In this document: positions 9,154-17,324 of the stretch, piece after piece
How the letters are laid out: each line of letters begins with the position of its first letter
How positions within the stretch are numbered: position 1 is the first letter of the stretch
NCBI RefSeq assembly: GCF_020740835.1
Contig: NZ_JAINFC010000012.1
Location: 1-35,548 of the forward strand
Source of the DNA: Streptomyces sp. UNOC14_S4
GTDB lineage: Bacteria > Actinomycetota > Actinomycetes > Streptomycetales > Streptomycetaceae
Length of the DNA stretch: 35,548 nucleotides
Reading direction: 5' to 3'
Translations under genes and position numbers: made by a program
The notes under the pieces: generated by a model
What the model was told of the DNA's origin: nothing
Databases searched by the model: none
Seen by the model: only the letters and a program-made list of their open reading frames with translations

Positions 9154-10430
9154 GCGCTGACCTTCACCACTCGGGCCCGGCGGTCCGGGCGCTGGTTCAC
9201 GGTGTCGGTGTCGAAGGCACCGACCTGGGCGTACCGGGCCGAGATCTCCTTGAGCTCGGCCTCGCTCATCACGTCGTGGATGGAGGCGAAGCCGTCGGGG
9301 GCCCGCTCGTGGGCGATGTTGATGACGATCTCGGGGCCCATCTGCCGGTTCTTCGCCTGCAGTTGGGTCATCGCCGGGCGGCGGCGCTCCTCGTAGGCCG
9401 CGAGCGCCTCCTCGGGGTCCGCGTGCCGGGCCAGGCACTGGGCGAACACCCGGGCGTCCACGATGGACTGGGTGGCGCCGTTGGAGCCCATCGGGTACAT
9501 CGCGTGCGCGGCGTCGCCGAGGAGGGTGACGCGGCCGGCGGTCCAGAAGGGCAGCGGGTCGCGGTCCACCATGGGGTACTCGAAGGCCGTGTCGGCGGTG
9601 CTGACCAGGCCGGGGAGGTCCAGCCAGTCGAAGCCCCAGTCCGCGAAGTGCGGGAGGAACTCCTCGGGGCGGACCTCGCGGTTCCAGTCGGCGCGGTCGG
9701 GCACCTCGCCGCTGTCGGCCCGGCGGGCCACGGCCCAGTTCATCAGGACCGGCTCGTCGGGCGTGGCGCCCATGGTCATCGGGTAGACGACGCCGCGGCG
9801 GCGGTCGTCCCCGGCGATGATCATCGTCCGGCCGTTGAGGAAGGGCTTGGCCCAGGTCGCGCCGCGCCAGACGACGAGCCCGTTCCAGCGGGGCGGGGCG
9901 GCGTCCGGGTGGAGGGCGGCCCGCACCGCGGAGTGGATCCCGTCGGCGCCGAGCAGGACGTCGGCCTCCGTCTCGGAGGTGGCCCCGGTGGAGGGGTGGG
10001 CGACGGACACCCGGAGCCGTCCGGCGGGCATCGACGTAAAGCCGGTGACCCGGGTGTCCGTCACGATCGAGTCCGGTCCGAGCCGCTTGCGCACAGCGTC
10101 GGCCAGCACCATCTGGAGCCGTCCGCGGTGGATGGAGAGCTGGGGCCAGTTGTAGCCCGCGCCGAGACCGCGCGGCTCGTTCCAGATGAGGCTGCCGAAC
10201 CGGTTGTAGTACGACAGCTCGCCCGTGCGCACCGAGACGGCGGCGAGGTCCTCGTAGACCCCCAGCTCGTCCAGTTCGCGCACGGCGTTGGGGAGGATGT
10301 TGAGGCCGACGCCCAGGGGACGGATCTCCCGGACCGTCTCGGCGACGGTGATGTCGGTGAAACCTTCGGCGTGCAGGCTGAGGGCGGCGGCGAGGCCGCC
10401 GATGCCCGCTCCGGCGATCAGGATCTTCAC
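9150..10430 (-). CDS. FAD-dependent aromatic monooxygenase, PhzS-like (copy 1)
   Basis: Class A flavoprotein monooxygenase of 426 residues. It shows GAGIGG (Rossmann FAD site, about residues 6-11), EIRPLGVGLNILPNAVREL, the SIHRGRLQMVL segment, the DG motif LLGADGIHSAVR and the GD motif LLGDAAHAMYPMGSNGATQ. From memory these blocks closely match PhzS (5-methylphenazine-1-carboxylate monooxygenase), rather than the more distant polyketide hydroxylases. Such enzymes hydroxylate activated aromatic rings using NAD(P)H and O2. The start GTG at 10430 follows AGGAAGG and overlaps the PrnB-like stop as GTGA, so the two are probably translated together. A close paralogue lies at 17325-18584. The actual substrate is unknown; there are no phenazine genes in the window. 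Confidence 0.9.
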   Translation of the reverse strand: MKILIAGAGIGGLAAALSLHAEGFTDITVAETVREIRPLGVGLNILPNAVRELDELGVYEDLAAVSVRTGELSYYNRFGSLIWNEPRGLGAGYNWPQLSIHRGRLQMVLADAVRKRLGPDSIVTDTRVTGFTSMPAGRLRVSVAHPSTGATSETEADVLLGADGIHSAVRAALHPDAAPPRWNGLVVWRGATWAKPFLNGRTMIIAGDDRRRGVVYPMTMGATPDEPVLMNWAVARRADSGEVPDRADWNREVRPEEFLPHFADWGFDWLDLPGLVSTADTAFEYPMVDRDPLPFWTAGRVTLLGDAAHAMYPMGSNGATQSIVDARVFAQCLARHADPEEALAAYEERRRPAMTQLQAKNRQMGPEIVINIAHERAPDGFASIHDVMSEAELKEISARYAQVGAFDTDTVNQRPDRRARVVKVSA

Positions 10431-11533
10431 GAGGCGGCCTTCCTCTCCTCGGCGGTGCCACGGGTCAGGTTGGCGTTGTCGCGGGTCAGGTCGAGGATCT
10501 GCTTGAGCAGCTCGACGCTGGCGCCGCCGCTGCCGACCGGGAAGAGCCGCAGGTCCTCCTGGTAGGCCTTGCGGGCGATGCCCAGGTGCCGCCCCCGGAA
10601 GACCATGATCACGCGCAGCAGGCGGAGCAGGGCCTCCGCGCTCTCCACGAGGTGGGGCTCGGAGCGCTCGGTCTCGGCGGGGTCGGCGCCGAACGCGGCC
10701 ACGAGCCGGGTCACGAGCGAGGGGCCGTGCAGCCAGGAGTCGTAGAGCTCGCGCCAGCGGGGCAGGCTGTAGGGGATCGAGTGGGCCAGGAACTCCTGGT
10801 ACTCGGGCCTGCTGTGGTCGGAGGCCCAGACGGACAGGTCGATCAGCCACAGTGGCACCTGGGCGGCGGCGGGGCCCAGGTAGGTCTCGCCGCCGATGGT
10901 GACGTTCTCGTAGTACGGGCGCAGGATGCGCGCGAAGAAGGCCGGGCCGACCTCCTTCACCACCATGTCGATGGATTCGACCATCGCGCCCATCAGGTCG
11001 GTGAGTTCGTCGAGGACGACGGCGAACTTCTGCTCCGCGGGGTCGGTCCGGGACAGCATGTCGCACAGTTCGAGGCCCTGGCGCAGCTGCGGGAAGACCA
11101 TGCGCACGGATTCCTGGAGGACGTACTCCTGGGGGTCGCCGGTGTACGTGCGCTGCCGCTCGTCGGTGGGGTTCCAGGTGGTGTAGTGGTGCACGGTGTC
11201 CCGGGGGATCATGCCGGTGCGGCGGCCGAGCTCCTGGAGCACGGGGACGACCTCGGGGACGACGGCCGCGGGCTCGGTGTCGTGGCGCTTGAGGGAGCCG
11301 AGCAGCATGCCCAGGTCGCGCATCGCGGCGAGGCACTCGTCGGTGGAGTAGAGGGCCACCGCGTCGAGGCCGGGCGTCAGAGCGCGGAGCATGGCGGTCA
11401 GCTCGGCCACGGCGGCGCGGGAGTTGAGCTCGGGGAGGCGGCTGAGCGGCCCGTCCGCGAGGAGTGGGTCCAGGGCTCTGACTTTTTCTGTCTGCAGAGG
11501 GTTGCCGTGGTCCATGAAGAGGTCAGAAGTCAT
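10427..11533 (-). CDS. PrnB-like heme enzyme (IDO/TDO superfamily), 368 aa
   Basis: I recognise this as a homologue of PrnB, the pyrrolnitrin enzyme that rearranges (7-chloro)tryptophan to an aminophenylpyrrole and belongs to the heme indoleamine/tryptophan dioxygenase superfamily. Shared blocks include CLAAMRDLGMLLGSLKRH (about 67-84), EPAAVVPEVVPVL, HHYTTWNPTDERQRTYTGDP (115-134), VTIGGETYLGPAA (211-223) and FRGRHLGIARKAY (312-324), where His316 matches the PrnB axial heme ligand. The length is close to PrnB's ~360 residues. The start is the ATG at 11533, with TGGAGA seven to eight bases upstream; the ATG at 11557 has none. It is coupled to the flavin monooxygenase downstream. No tryptophan halogenase (PrnA/PrnC) or PrnD is present, so an unhalogenated Trp or other aromatic substrate is likely. 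Confidence 0.85.
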   Translation of the reverse strand: MTSDLFMDHGNPLQTEKVRALDPLLADGPLSRLPELNSRAAVAELTAMLRALTPGLDAVALYSTDECLAAMRDLGMLLGSLKRHDTEPAAVVPEVVPVLQELGRRTGMIPRDTVHHYTTWNPTDERQRTYTGDPQEYVLQESVRMVFPQLRQGLELCDMLSRTDPAEQKFAVVLDELTDLMGAMVESIDMVVKEVGPAFFARILRPYYENVTIGGETYLGPAAAQVPLWLIDLSVWASDHSRPEYQEFLAHSIPYSLPRWRELYDSWLHGPSLVTRLVAAFGADPAETERSEPHLVESAEALLRLLRVIMVFRGRHLGIARKAYQEDLRLFPVGSGGASVELLKQILDLTRDNANLTRGTAEERKAAS

Positions 11534-11592
11534 GAATTGTCTCCAGAAAGTGGGCATGACGCCGCCCGCGGCGGTGTGGGGAAGGCGGACGG

Positions 11593-11630
11593 ACCTGCAC
11601 TGCGGCGGCGGCAGGTGCCGGGCGCCCGGC
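11593..11630. repeat. Tandem hairpins between KS and PrnB-like genes
   Basis: Two inverted repeats lie back to back: ACCTGC (11593-11598) with GCAGGT (11611-11616), and a perfect 14-base palindrome GCCGGGCGCCCGGC (11617-11630). They occupy the 149-base gap after the KS stop and before the PrnB-like start. They could weaken read-through or protect a processed mRNA end; they are not a standard terminator with a T-tract. Confidence 0.5.
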
Positions 11631-11682
11631 GTCAGCGGTGGAAGAGCAGAGCGGCAGCGGTGGGCGGGGCGGCGCGGTCCGG

Positions 11683-13053
11683 TTAGTGGCGGTGGCCGGT
11701 GCCGGGCGTCCGCGGGGCCTGTGCGAGGACGAGGTGGACGTTGGTGGACGAGATGCTCTGTCCGTTGACGGCCGCGATCACGGGGCGCCCGTCCTGCGAG
11801 GGCAGGGGCTGCGACCGGGTAGGGACGACCAGGGGCAGCGCGTCCCAGTCGACGGCGGGGTGCGGCGTGGTGAAGTGGAGGCTGGGCGGCACGGTGCCGT
11901 GTTCGAGGGCGAGCACGGTCTTGATGACCCCGCCGACGCCCGCGGCGGCCTCGGTGTGGCCGATGTTGGTCTTGAGCGAGCCGACGAGGCAGGGGTGGCC
12001 CGCGGGCCTGCCCTCGCCCAGCACGTCGGTGAGCGCGCCGAGTTCGACGGGGTCGATGCGGGTGCCGGTGCCGTGGGCCTCGACGTACGCGACCTCGCCT
12101 GGGACGACCCCGGCGTCCTCGTAGGCCCAGCGCATGGCGGCGGCCTGGCCCTCCCGCGAGGGGTCGGTCAGGCGGTCCTTGGCGCGGCCGTCGTTGCTGA
12201 CGGCGCTGCCGAGGATCACGGCCCGGACGCGGTCGCCGTCGGCGAGCGCCCGGTCCAGCGGCTTGAGGACGACGACGCCCGCGCCGTCGGAGCGGACGAA
12301 GCCGTCGGCGGTCGCGTCGCCGAACTTGCAGCGGCCGTCCGTGGAGAGCGCGCCCGCCCGGGAGAGCATGACGTTCGCCGCGGGGCCGAGGACGAGGCTG
12401 ACGCCGCCGGCGAGTGCCATGTCGGCCTCGCCGCCGCGCAGGCTGCGCACGGCCAGGTGCAGGGCGACGAGGGAGGACGCCTGCGCGGTGTCGACGGTGA
12501 CGCTGGGGCCGCGCAGGTCGAAGGCGTACGAGAGCCGCCCGGCCAGCAGGCCGCGCTGGTGACTGCCGCTGAAGGAGTCGAGGTCCAGGGTGTCGAGGCC
12601 GCGGTCGCGGAGGGCGTCCCAGTGGTCGGAGTGCGACTGGCCGACGAACACGGCGGTGCGGCTGCCCGCGTGGCGCCCGGGCGGGAGCCCGGTGTCACGG
12701 AGCGCGGCGCGGGCGGTCAGCAGGAGCAGCCGCTGCTGCGGGTCCATGTCCGCGATCTCGCGGGGCTCCACACCGAACTCCTCGGCCGGGAAGGCGTCCG
12801 GCCCGATGGCCTCGGCGAGCCCGTCGAGGAAGCCGCCGCGGCGGCTGGTGCTCTTCCCGGGCGTGCCCGGGTCCGGTGCGTGGAACTCCTCGGTGTCGTA
12901 CCGCGATTCCGGGATGTCGCCGATGGCGTCCACGCCGTCGGCGAGGAGCTCCCAGAGCTCGTCGGTCCCCCATGCGCCCGGATAGGCGCAGCCCATGCCG
13001 ATGACGGCGACAGGCATTCGTGTGTCAGGCCCGTGGCGGTGCTGCCCGGTCAT
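11683..13053 (-). CDS. Stand-alone ketosynthase with Cys-to-Gln active site (KSQ), 456 aa
   Basis: Beta-ketoacyl synthase of the type I modular fold: VAVIGMGCAYPGA at the start, then DPQQRLLLL (104-112), a full N-terminal half, EAHGTGT with His327 and KTNIGHTEAAAG with Lys361 and His366. The nucleophile position reads VDTAQASS: Gln191 replaces Cys, encoded by CAG, which cannot arise from TGC or TGT by one substitution. KSQ domains in polyketide loading modules decarboxylate malonyl-ACP instead of condensing. Here the domain is a separate protein with no AT, ACP or other module. The C-terminal NGQSISSTNVHLVL departs from the usual FGxSGTNAH. The start ATG at 13053 follows GGGGGGAAGCAGG. It probably works with an ACP or substrate encoded elsewhere; a non-catalytic role is also possible. 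Confidence 0.9.
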   Translation of the reverse strand: MTGQHRHGPDTRMPVAVIGMGCAYPGAWGTDELWELLADGVDAIGDIPESRYDTEEFHAPDPGTPGKSTSRRGGFLDGLAEAIGPDAFPAEEFGVEPREIADMDPQQRLLLLTARAALRDTGLPPGRHAGSRTAVFVGQSHSDHWDALRDRGLDTLDLDSFSGSHQRGLLAGRLSYAFDLRGPSVTVDTAQASSLVALHLAVRSLRGGEADMALAGGVSLVLGPAANVMLSRAGALSTDGRCKFGDATADGFVRSDGAGVVVLKPLDRALADGDRVRAVILGSAVSNDGRAKDRLTDPSREGQAAAMRWAYEDAGVVPGEVAYVEAHGTGTRIDPVELGALTDVLGEGRPAGHPCLVGSLKTNIGHTEAAAGVGGVIKTVLALEHGTVPPSLHFTTPHPAVDWDALPLVVPTRSQPLPSQDGRPVIAAVNGQSISSTNVHLVLAQAPRTPGTGHRH

Positions 13054-13080
13054 CCTGCTTCCCCCCGTTGGTGCTTCGTC

Positions 13081-13113
13081 CGGGGTGTGCCGCGGTGGTC
13101 GCGGCACACCCCG
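13081..13113. terminator. Strong hairpin between NmrA-like and KS genes
   Basis: Perfect 13-base stem: CGGGGTGTGCCGC (13081-13093), loop GGTGGTC, right arm 13101-13113. It lies 28 bases upstream of the KS start, inside the 210-base gap after the NmrA-like stop. A smaller hairpin GCGCCCC/GGGGCGC is at 13215-13231, closer to that stop. Together they suggest termination or attenuation between the two halves of cluster A, with the KS-to-FrnE half possibly having its own promoter. Confidence 0.65.
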
Positions 13114-13263
13114 TCCGTCGTGCTGAGCGCTCTGCCGGAAGTCCGGCGAGTCGTCCGCGGGTGCGTCGTGGCTTGCCCTGCCCACGCGGCGGAGCCGCAT
13201 GACGCGGCGGCCCCGCGCCCCCTCGGGGCGCTGCCGGACCGCGCCGGGCTTCCCCGGGCCCGC

Positions 13264-14181
13264 TCAGTCGTTCTTCTTGGCCCAGATGTGCCAGGGCTGA
13301 GCGGATATCCACTCGCCGATCGGCGTCAGACGGATGCCGAGCCGCTGCTCGGTGGCCTTCGGGTCGGCGGCGAAGAGCTCCGGCTCCCGGCCCTCGGCGG
13401 CCCAGCGGTAGATGCCCGCGACACCCGCGGCGGCGTCGGCGCCGACGACCTGGCCGAGGCCCGCCTCGAACTCCGCCGGGTCCAGGGCGAGGTAGGTCAC
13501 CTCGCGGCCCAGGGCCCTGGCGAAGGCGGCGGCGAGCTCTGGGCCGGTGACGGCCTCGGCGCCGCCGATCTCCAGGGTCTCGCCCTCCAGGCCCTCGGCG
13601 CCGAGCGCGGCGACGACGGCGGCGGCGAGGTCGGTGTGGGACAGCCAGGCCACGCGCCGGCCGGCGGGCAGCGGGTAGGCCAGCACACCGTCGTCGACCA
13701 GCGCGGGGCCGTTCCAGGGGCTGAACAGGTTGTCCAGGTAGACCGGCGGGCGGACGACGACCAGCGGCACGCCGCTGTCGCGCAGGATGCCCTCGACAGC
13801 GCGGCGCGTCTCGAAGGAGGCGTACGGCGTCTTCTCGCCCGGCAGCGGGGTGTTGACGTTGTACACCAGGCGGCGGACACCGGCGGCCACGGCGGCCTCG
13901 GCGACGTTCCGGGCGTAGGTCTCGACGGTCTCCTGGTCGTAGACCAGGGGCATGACCAGGGCGGCATGGGTGATGCCCTCGAAGGCCGCGCGGACGGCGG
14001 CGGCGTCGGCCAGGTCGCCCTGGACCATCGTGACGCCGCCTGTGGCCTTGTCCGCCCCGACCTCGCGGCGGGCGAAGCCGCGCACCGCGTGGCCCTGCTC
14101 CGCCAGGAGGCGGGCGACCGCGCCGCCCTGGAATCCGCTGGCCCCGAATACCAGGTACCGGTGCCCGTTCGTGTCAGTCAT
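13264..14181 (-). CDS. NmrA-like NAD(P)-binding protein, 305 aa
   Basis: Atypical short-chain dehydrogenase of the NmrA/HSCARG group. The Rossmann motif is near the N-terminus as LVFGASGFQGGAVARLL (about residues 10-26), followed by GFARRE and VQGDLADAAAV. The substrate-side part includes RPPVYLDNLFSPW and the conserved WLSHTDLAAAVVAAL. The usual Tyr-x-x-x-Lys pair of SDR catalysis is not evident, which is normal for NmrA-like proteins that sense NADP(H) or reduce specialised substrates. The start ATG at 14181 has GAGGAAA upstream. A tandem 11-base repeat precedes it at 14206-14227, so it may begin a separately controlled transcript. It could reduce an intermediate of cluster A or act as a redox sensor; the sequence does not decide. 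Confidence 0.85.
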   Translation of the reverse strand: MTDTNGHRYLVFGASGFQGGAVARLLAEQGHAVRGFARREVGADKATGGVTMVQGDLADAAAVRAAFEGITHAALVMPLVYDQETVETYARNVAEAAVAAGVRRLVYNVNTPLPGEKTPYASFETRRAVEGILRDSGVPLVVVRPPVYLDNLFSPWNGPALVDDGVLAYPLPAGRRVAWLSHTDLAAAVVAALGAEGLEGETLEIGGAEAVTGPELAAAFARALGREVTYLALDPAEFEAGLGQVVGADAAAGVAGIYRWAAEGREPELFAADPKATEQRLGIRLTPIGEWISAQPWHIWAKKND

Positions 14182-14205
14182 CGTGGGTGTTTCCTCGCAG
14201 AGAAT

Positions 14206-14227
14206 ATGCGTTGTACATGCGTTGTAC
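14206..14227. promoter_or_regulatory. Tandem 11-base repeat upstream of NmrA-like gene
   Basis: Two perfect adjacent copies of ATGCGTTGTAC on the plus strand (14206-14216 and 14217-14227). On the minus strand they read GTACAACGCAT twice and run into TATTCT, a fair -10 element, about 20-25 bases before the NmrA-like ribosome binding site. The position over a core promoter suggests a regulator-binding site; the cluster AraC protein is one candidate. Confidence 0.5.
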
Positions 14228-14296
14228 AGACGGATCCGAGCCTGTCAGCCGTGCCGCGGCCGCTTCAATTAGCAGCCGGGCGGAGGTACTTAACAA

Positions 14297-15727
14297 TCAG
14301 CCAGAGGCGCCTTCGGCGACGCTTTCGACGGCGGGCGCGGGCGGCACGGCCGCGGGTGTGCGCAGGGTCAGGCTCAGGAGCGCGGCCACGGCGGATATCG
14401 CGGCGGCGACCAGGAAGGCCGCCTGGAAACCCGACGTCAGCGCCACGGGGCCGTCGGACGTGCCCGTACGGGCCGAGGCCACCGCCGTCAGCACCGCCAG
14501 CCCGAGCACGGAGCCGATCTGCTGGCTGGTGTTGATGAGCCCGGACGCCAGGCCGACCTCGTCCGTGCCCGCGTCCATGGTCGCCGCCACATTGGTGGTG
14601 ACCGCGGCCAGGGGCAGGCCCACGCCGAGGACGATGCTGGGCGCGAGGACGTCGTCGGTGAAGGAGCCGTGCGCGGAGAGCGCCGACAGCCAGGCGAGGC
14701 CCGCGGCGATGAGCACGAAGCCCGCGGCCATCACCGTCCGCAGCCCGAACCGGCCGATGAACCGGTCCGTCGCCCCCGCGACCACCACGACGACCAGCGA
14801 CAGCGGCAGCAGCCCCAGCCCCCCGGCCACCGGCTCGAAGCCGAGCACCGCCTGCATATACAGGCTGACCAGGAAGAACATCGGGAACAGCGCCATCTGC
14901 GCGAGCCCGCCGAGCACATTGGCCAGGCGCAGCGTGGGCCGCCCGAGCACCTTCAGCGGCACGAGCGGCTGAGCGACGCGCGACTCGATCACGGCGAAGG
15001 CCACGAGCAGGAGCACGGCGAGGGCCGCCGGGACCAGCGTGGTGGCCGCGGTCCAGCCCGCCTCCCCCGCGTTGACCAGGGCGTAGGCGAGAAGCCCCAG
15101 GCCACCGGTGACGGTGAGGGCGCCGCTGATGTCGAAGCCGCGCCCGCCGCCCTCCTCCCGCGCCTCCGGCAGCACGCGCCAGGTGCAGGCGATGAGCACG
15201 ACGCCGACGACGACGTTCAGCGCGAAGGTGGAGCGCCAGCCGAGCCAGCTGGTGAGCACGCCGCCCAGCACCGTGCCCGCCGCGCCGCCCGCGCCGGCCA
15301 TCGCGGCGAAGATGCCCAGCGCCTTGTGGCGTTCGGGCCCGTCGGCGAAGAGCGTGAGCAGCAGGGCGAAGGCGGAGGCCGCGGCGAGCGCGGCGCCCAC
15401 GCCCTGCACGGCGCGGGCCGTGATCAGCCAGGCCGCGCCGTCGGCGAGGGCTCCGGCGAGCGAGGCCGGCACCAGGACGGCGAGGCCCGCCGCGAACAGC
15501 TTCCTGCGGCCGAACAGATCGGCAGCGCGGCCGCTGAAGAGCAGCAGGCCGCCGAAGGTGATCAGGTAGGCGTTCGCCACCCAGGACAGGCCGCTGGGCG
15601 AGATGCCGAGCTCGGCGCCGATCGACGGCACGGCGACGTTGATGATCGCCGTGTCGAGGATCAGCAGGAACTGGGTACAGGCGAGCAGCGCGAGCGCGAG
15701 CCGGCGGTGGGATGCCATGGACGTCAC
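14297..15727 (-). CDS. MFS drug/metabolite exporter, DHA2 (14 TM) family, 476 aa
   Basis: Proton-driven efflux pump in the cytoplasmic membrane, EmrB/QacA-like. TM1 carries FLLILDTAIINVAVPSI, the cytoplasmic motif A is GRAADLFGRRKLF, and the antiporter motif C region is GAGGAAGTVLGGVLTSWLGWRSTF. About fourteen hydrophobic segments are present. The GTG start at 15727 overlaps the stop of the HpaB-like gene as GTGA; the ATG three codons later (15718) is an alternative. Translational coupling to a biosynthetic gene makes it the probable exporter, and perhaps self-resistance determinant, of the cluster A product. Confidence 0.9.
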   Translation of the reverse strand: MTSMASHRRLALALLACTQFLLILDTAIINVAVPSIGAELGISPSGLSWVANAYLITFGGLLLFSGRAADLFGRRKLFAAGLAVLVPASLAGALADGAAWLITARAVQGVGAALAAASAFALLLTLFADGPERHKALGIFAAMAGAGGAAGTVLGGVLTSWLGWRSTFALNVVVGVVLIACTWRVLPEAREEGGGRGFDISGALTVTGGLGLLAYALVNAGEAGWTAATTLVPAALAVLLLVAFAVIESRVAQPLVPLKVLGRPTLRLANVLGGLAQMALFPMFFLVSLYMQAVLGFEPVAGGLGLLPLSLVVVVVAGATDRFIGRFGLRTVMAAGFVLIAAGLAWLSALSAHGSFTDDVLAPSIVLGVGLPLAAVTTNVAATMDAGTDEVGLASGLINTSQQIGSVLGLAVLTAVASARTGTSDGPVALTSGFQAAFLVAAAISAVAALLSLTLRTPAAVPPAPAVESVAEGASG

Positions 15728-17226
15728 GCGGCGAACCCTGCGGGCTCGTCGGCGAGTTCGTACCCGTCGAGGCAGGACTGGGCGAGGCGCTCACAGAGGT
15801 CCGGGCTGCCGTCGCGGACCATGGACGGCAGGTAGATGTGCGGGGCGCCGTGGTAGAAGCGCTCGTACTGCTCGTGGCGCCCGGCGAACTCGGAGCCGAG
15901 GGCGTCCCAGGCGAGCTTGAAGAGCTTGACGCGCTTCTCCGGGCCGGCGCCGGGCGAGCGAACGTACTTGGCGACCAGGTCGCCGATCACGGGGTGGCGG
16001 AGGTCGAGGCCGGAGGCCGGGAGCTGGATGAGCCCGCCGCCCGCGAGCGTCTTGATCTCCTGGAGGACCTTGGGGTAGACGTCGGCGGCCATGAAGCGGT
16101 GCGCCGAGGCGATCTCCTTGTTGATCTGCACGGCGCCGTCGCCGCCGGGCACGGCCTCGTAGGAGGCCTCGGCGGCCAGCAGCATGGACTTGGCCATGTT
16201 CAGCCAGCCCATGAGGCGGCCGATCTGGATCTGCACGGGCGGCAGTTCGTAGGTGCCGTTGGCCTTGGCGATGAGGATGCCGAGGCCGACGAGGAACTCC
16301 AGCTTGGTCCAGAAGCGGGTGGCCGCCTGGTGGACGAAGTTCCAGTACGCGGGGGTCACCCACCACTGCTTGAAGGATGCCTCGACGTCGCGGTAGACGA
16401 GCACGTTCTCCCACGGGACGAAGACGTCCTCGCAGATGAGCATGGAGTCGTTCTCGTCGAAGCGCGAGGACAGCGGGTTGTCGAAGACGGTGCGCGCGGC
16501 GGCCTCGTAGGAGGTACGCGAGATGAACTTCAGGCCCGGGGTGTCCAGCGGGATGGAGAAGCTGAGCGCGTAGTCGGCGTCCTTGGCCGGGAGGGGCTCG
16601 ATGGTGCCGACGATGATCTCGTTGCCGAAGATGGCCGCGGTGCCGATCATCTTCGCGCCGCGCACGACGATGCCGCCGTCGAGCTCCTTGACGACCCTGA
16701 TGTAGAGGTCGTCGCGCTCCTGCTCGGAGGCGGCCTTGGTACGGTCCGCCTGCGGGTTGGCGAGGGTGAACGACTGGTAGAGGTCGCCCTGGGACATGCG
16801 GCGGTAGTAGGCGTCGAGGTTGGCGGTGCCGTCGAACTCCGCGCCCGCGAAGACGCCGGGCAGGGCGGCGAAGCCGGCGATGCCGGAGGCCATGTAGTCG
16901 GGAGAGCGGCCGAGGAAGCCGTAGCTGGCCTCCGACCAGGTCTTGAACGCCTTGCGGCGGGCGACCAGATCCTCGTGACTGCGCGGGATCGCGTAGGCCC
17001 GATGGATCCGGGCGTCCGCCCCCTCCGCCCTCTCCGGCCCTTCCGGCCGCACGGTGAGGACGTCGCGGAACGCCGGGTCGTGCGTCATGTCGTACAGACC
17101 GGCGATCGAGCGGACCGTGTTGCGGAATGCCGGGTGCGTGGTGACGTCCTTGACGAGTTCACCATCGAGCCAAATTTCGCGTCCGTCACGCAGGGACTCG
17201 ATGTACTCCTGGCCAGCGCGGGTCAT
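15724..17226 (-). CDS. HpaB-like FADH2-dependent phenol monooxygenase, 500 aa
   Basis: Two-component flavin monooxygenase of the 4-hydroxyphenylacetate 3-hydroxylase family, with the acyl-CoA-dehydrogenase fold. The N-terminus GQEYIESLRDGREIWLDGE is diagnostic. The central region has RDDLYIRVVKELDGGIVVRGAKMIGTAA and LICEDVFVPWENVLVY, and the helical C-terminal domain includes SGLDLRHPVIGDLVAKYV and HIYLPSMVRDGSPDL. Such enzymes ortho-hydroxylate phenols, including free or carrier-bound tyrosine-type substrates, using reduced flavin from a separate reductase. No HpaC-like reductase is in the window, so one must be supplied from elsewhere. The ATG at 17226 has AGGAG six to seven bases upstream. 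It lies 98 bases downstream of a flavin monooxygenase gene and is coupled to the exporter. The substrate in this cluster is unknown. Confidence 0.9.
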   Translation of the reverse strand: MTRAGQEYIESLRDGREIWLDGELVKDVTTHPAFRNTVRSIAGLYDMTHDPAFRDVLTVRPEGPERAEGADARIHRAYAIPRSHEDLVARRKAFKTWSEASYGFLGRSPDYMASGIAGFAALPGVFAGAEFDGTANLDAYYRRMSQGDLYQSFTLANPQADRTKAASEQERDDLYIRVVKELDGGIVVRGAKMIGTAAIFGNEIIVGTIEPLPAKDADYALSFSIPLDTPGLKFISRTSYEAAARTVFDNPLSSRFDENDSMLICEDVFVPWENVLVYRDVEASFKQWWVTPAYWNFVHQAATRFWTKLEFLVGLGILIAKANGTYELPPVQIQIGRLMGWLNMAKSMLLAAEASYEAVPGGDGAVQINKEIASAHRFMAADVYPKVLQEIKTLAGGGLIQLPASGLDLRHPVIGDLVAKYVRSPGAGPEKRVKLFKLAWDALGSEFAGRHEQYERFYHGAPHIYLPSMVRDGSPDLCERLAQSCLDGYELADEPAGFAA

Positions 17227-17324
17227 TGTTCTCCTGAAAATGGTTCGGTGTGCCGACGGGAACGTCGCCGTTCCGCGGGAATTCGATGTGGCCGCGGCGC
17301 GGCGGCCGGGCGGCGGGTTGGGGG

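Noticed and set aside
9150-11336. 728-residue minus-strand frame fusing the PrnB-like region with the flavin monooxygenase
   Set aside because: The upstream part is an out-of-frame reading of the PrnB-like gene. The monooxygenase starts at GTG 10430 with its own ribosome binding site.
11638-14535. 965-residue plus-strand open frame
   Set aside because: It lies antisense to the KS, NmrA-like and start of the MFS gene, shares their wobble pattern and has a low-complexity Gly/Ala/Val/Asp composition; it is a high-GC shadow frame.
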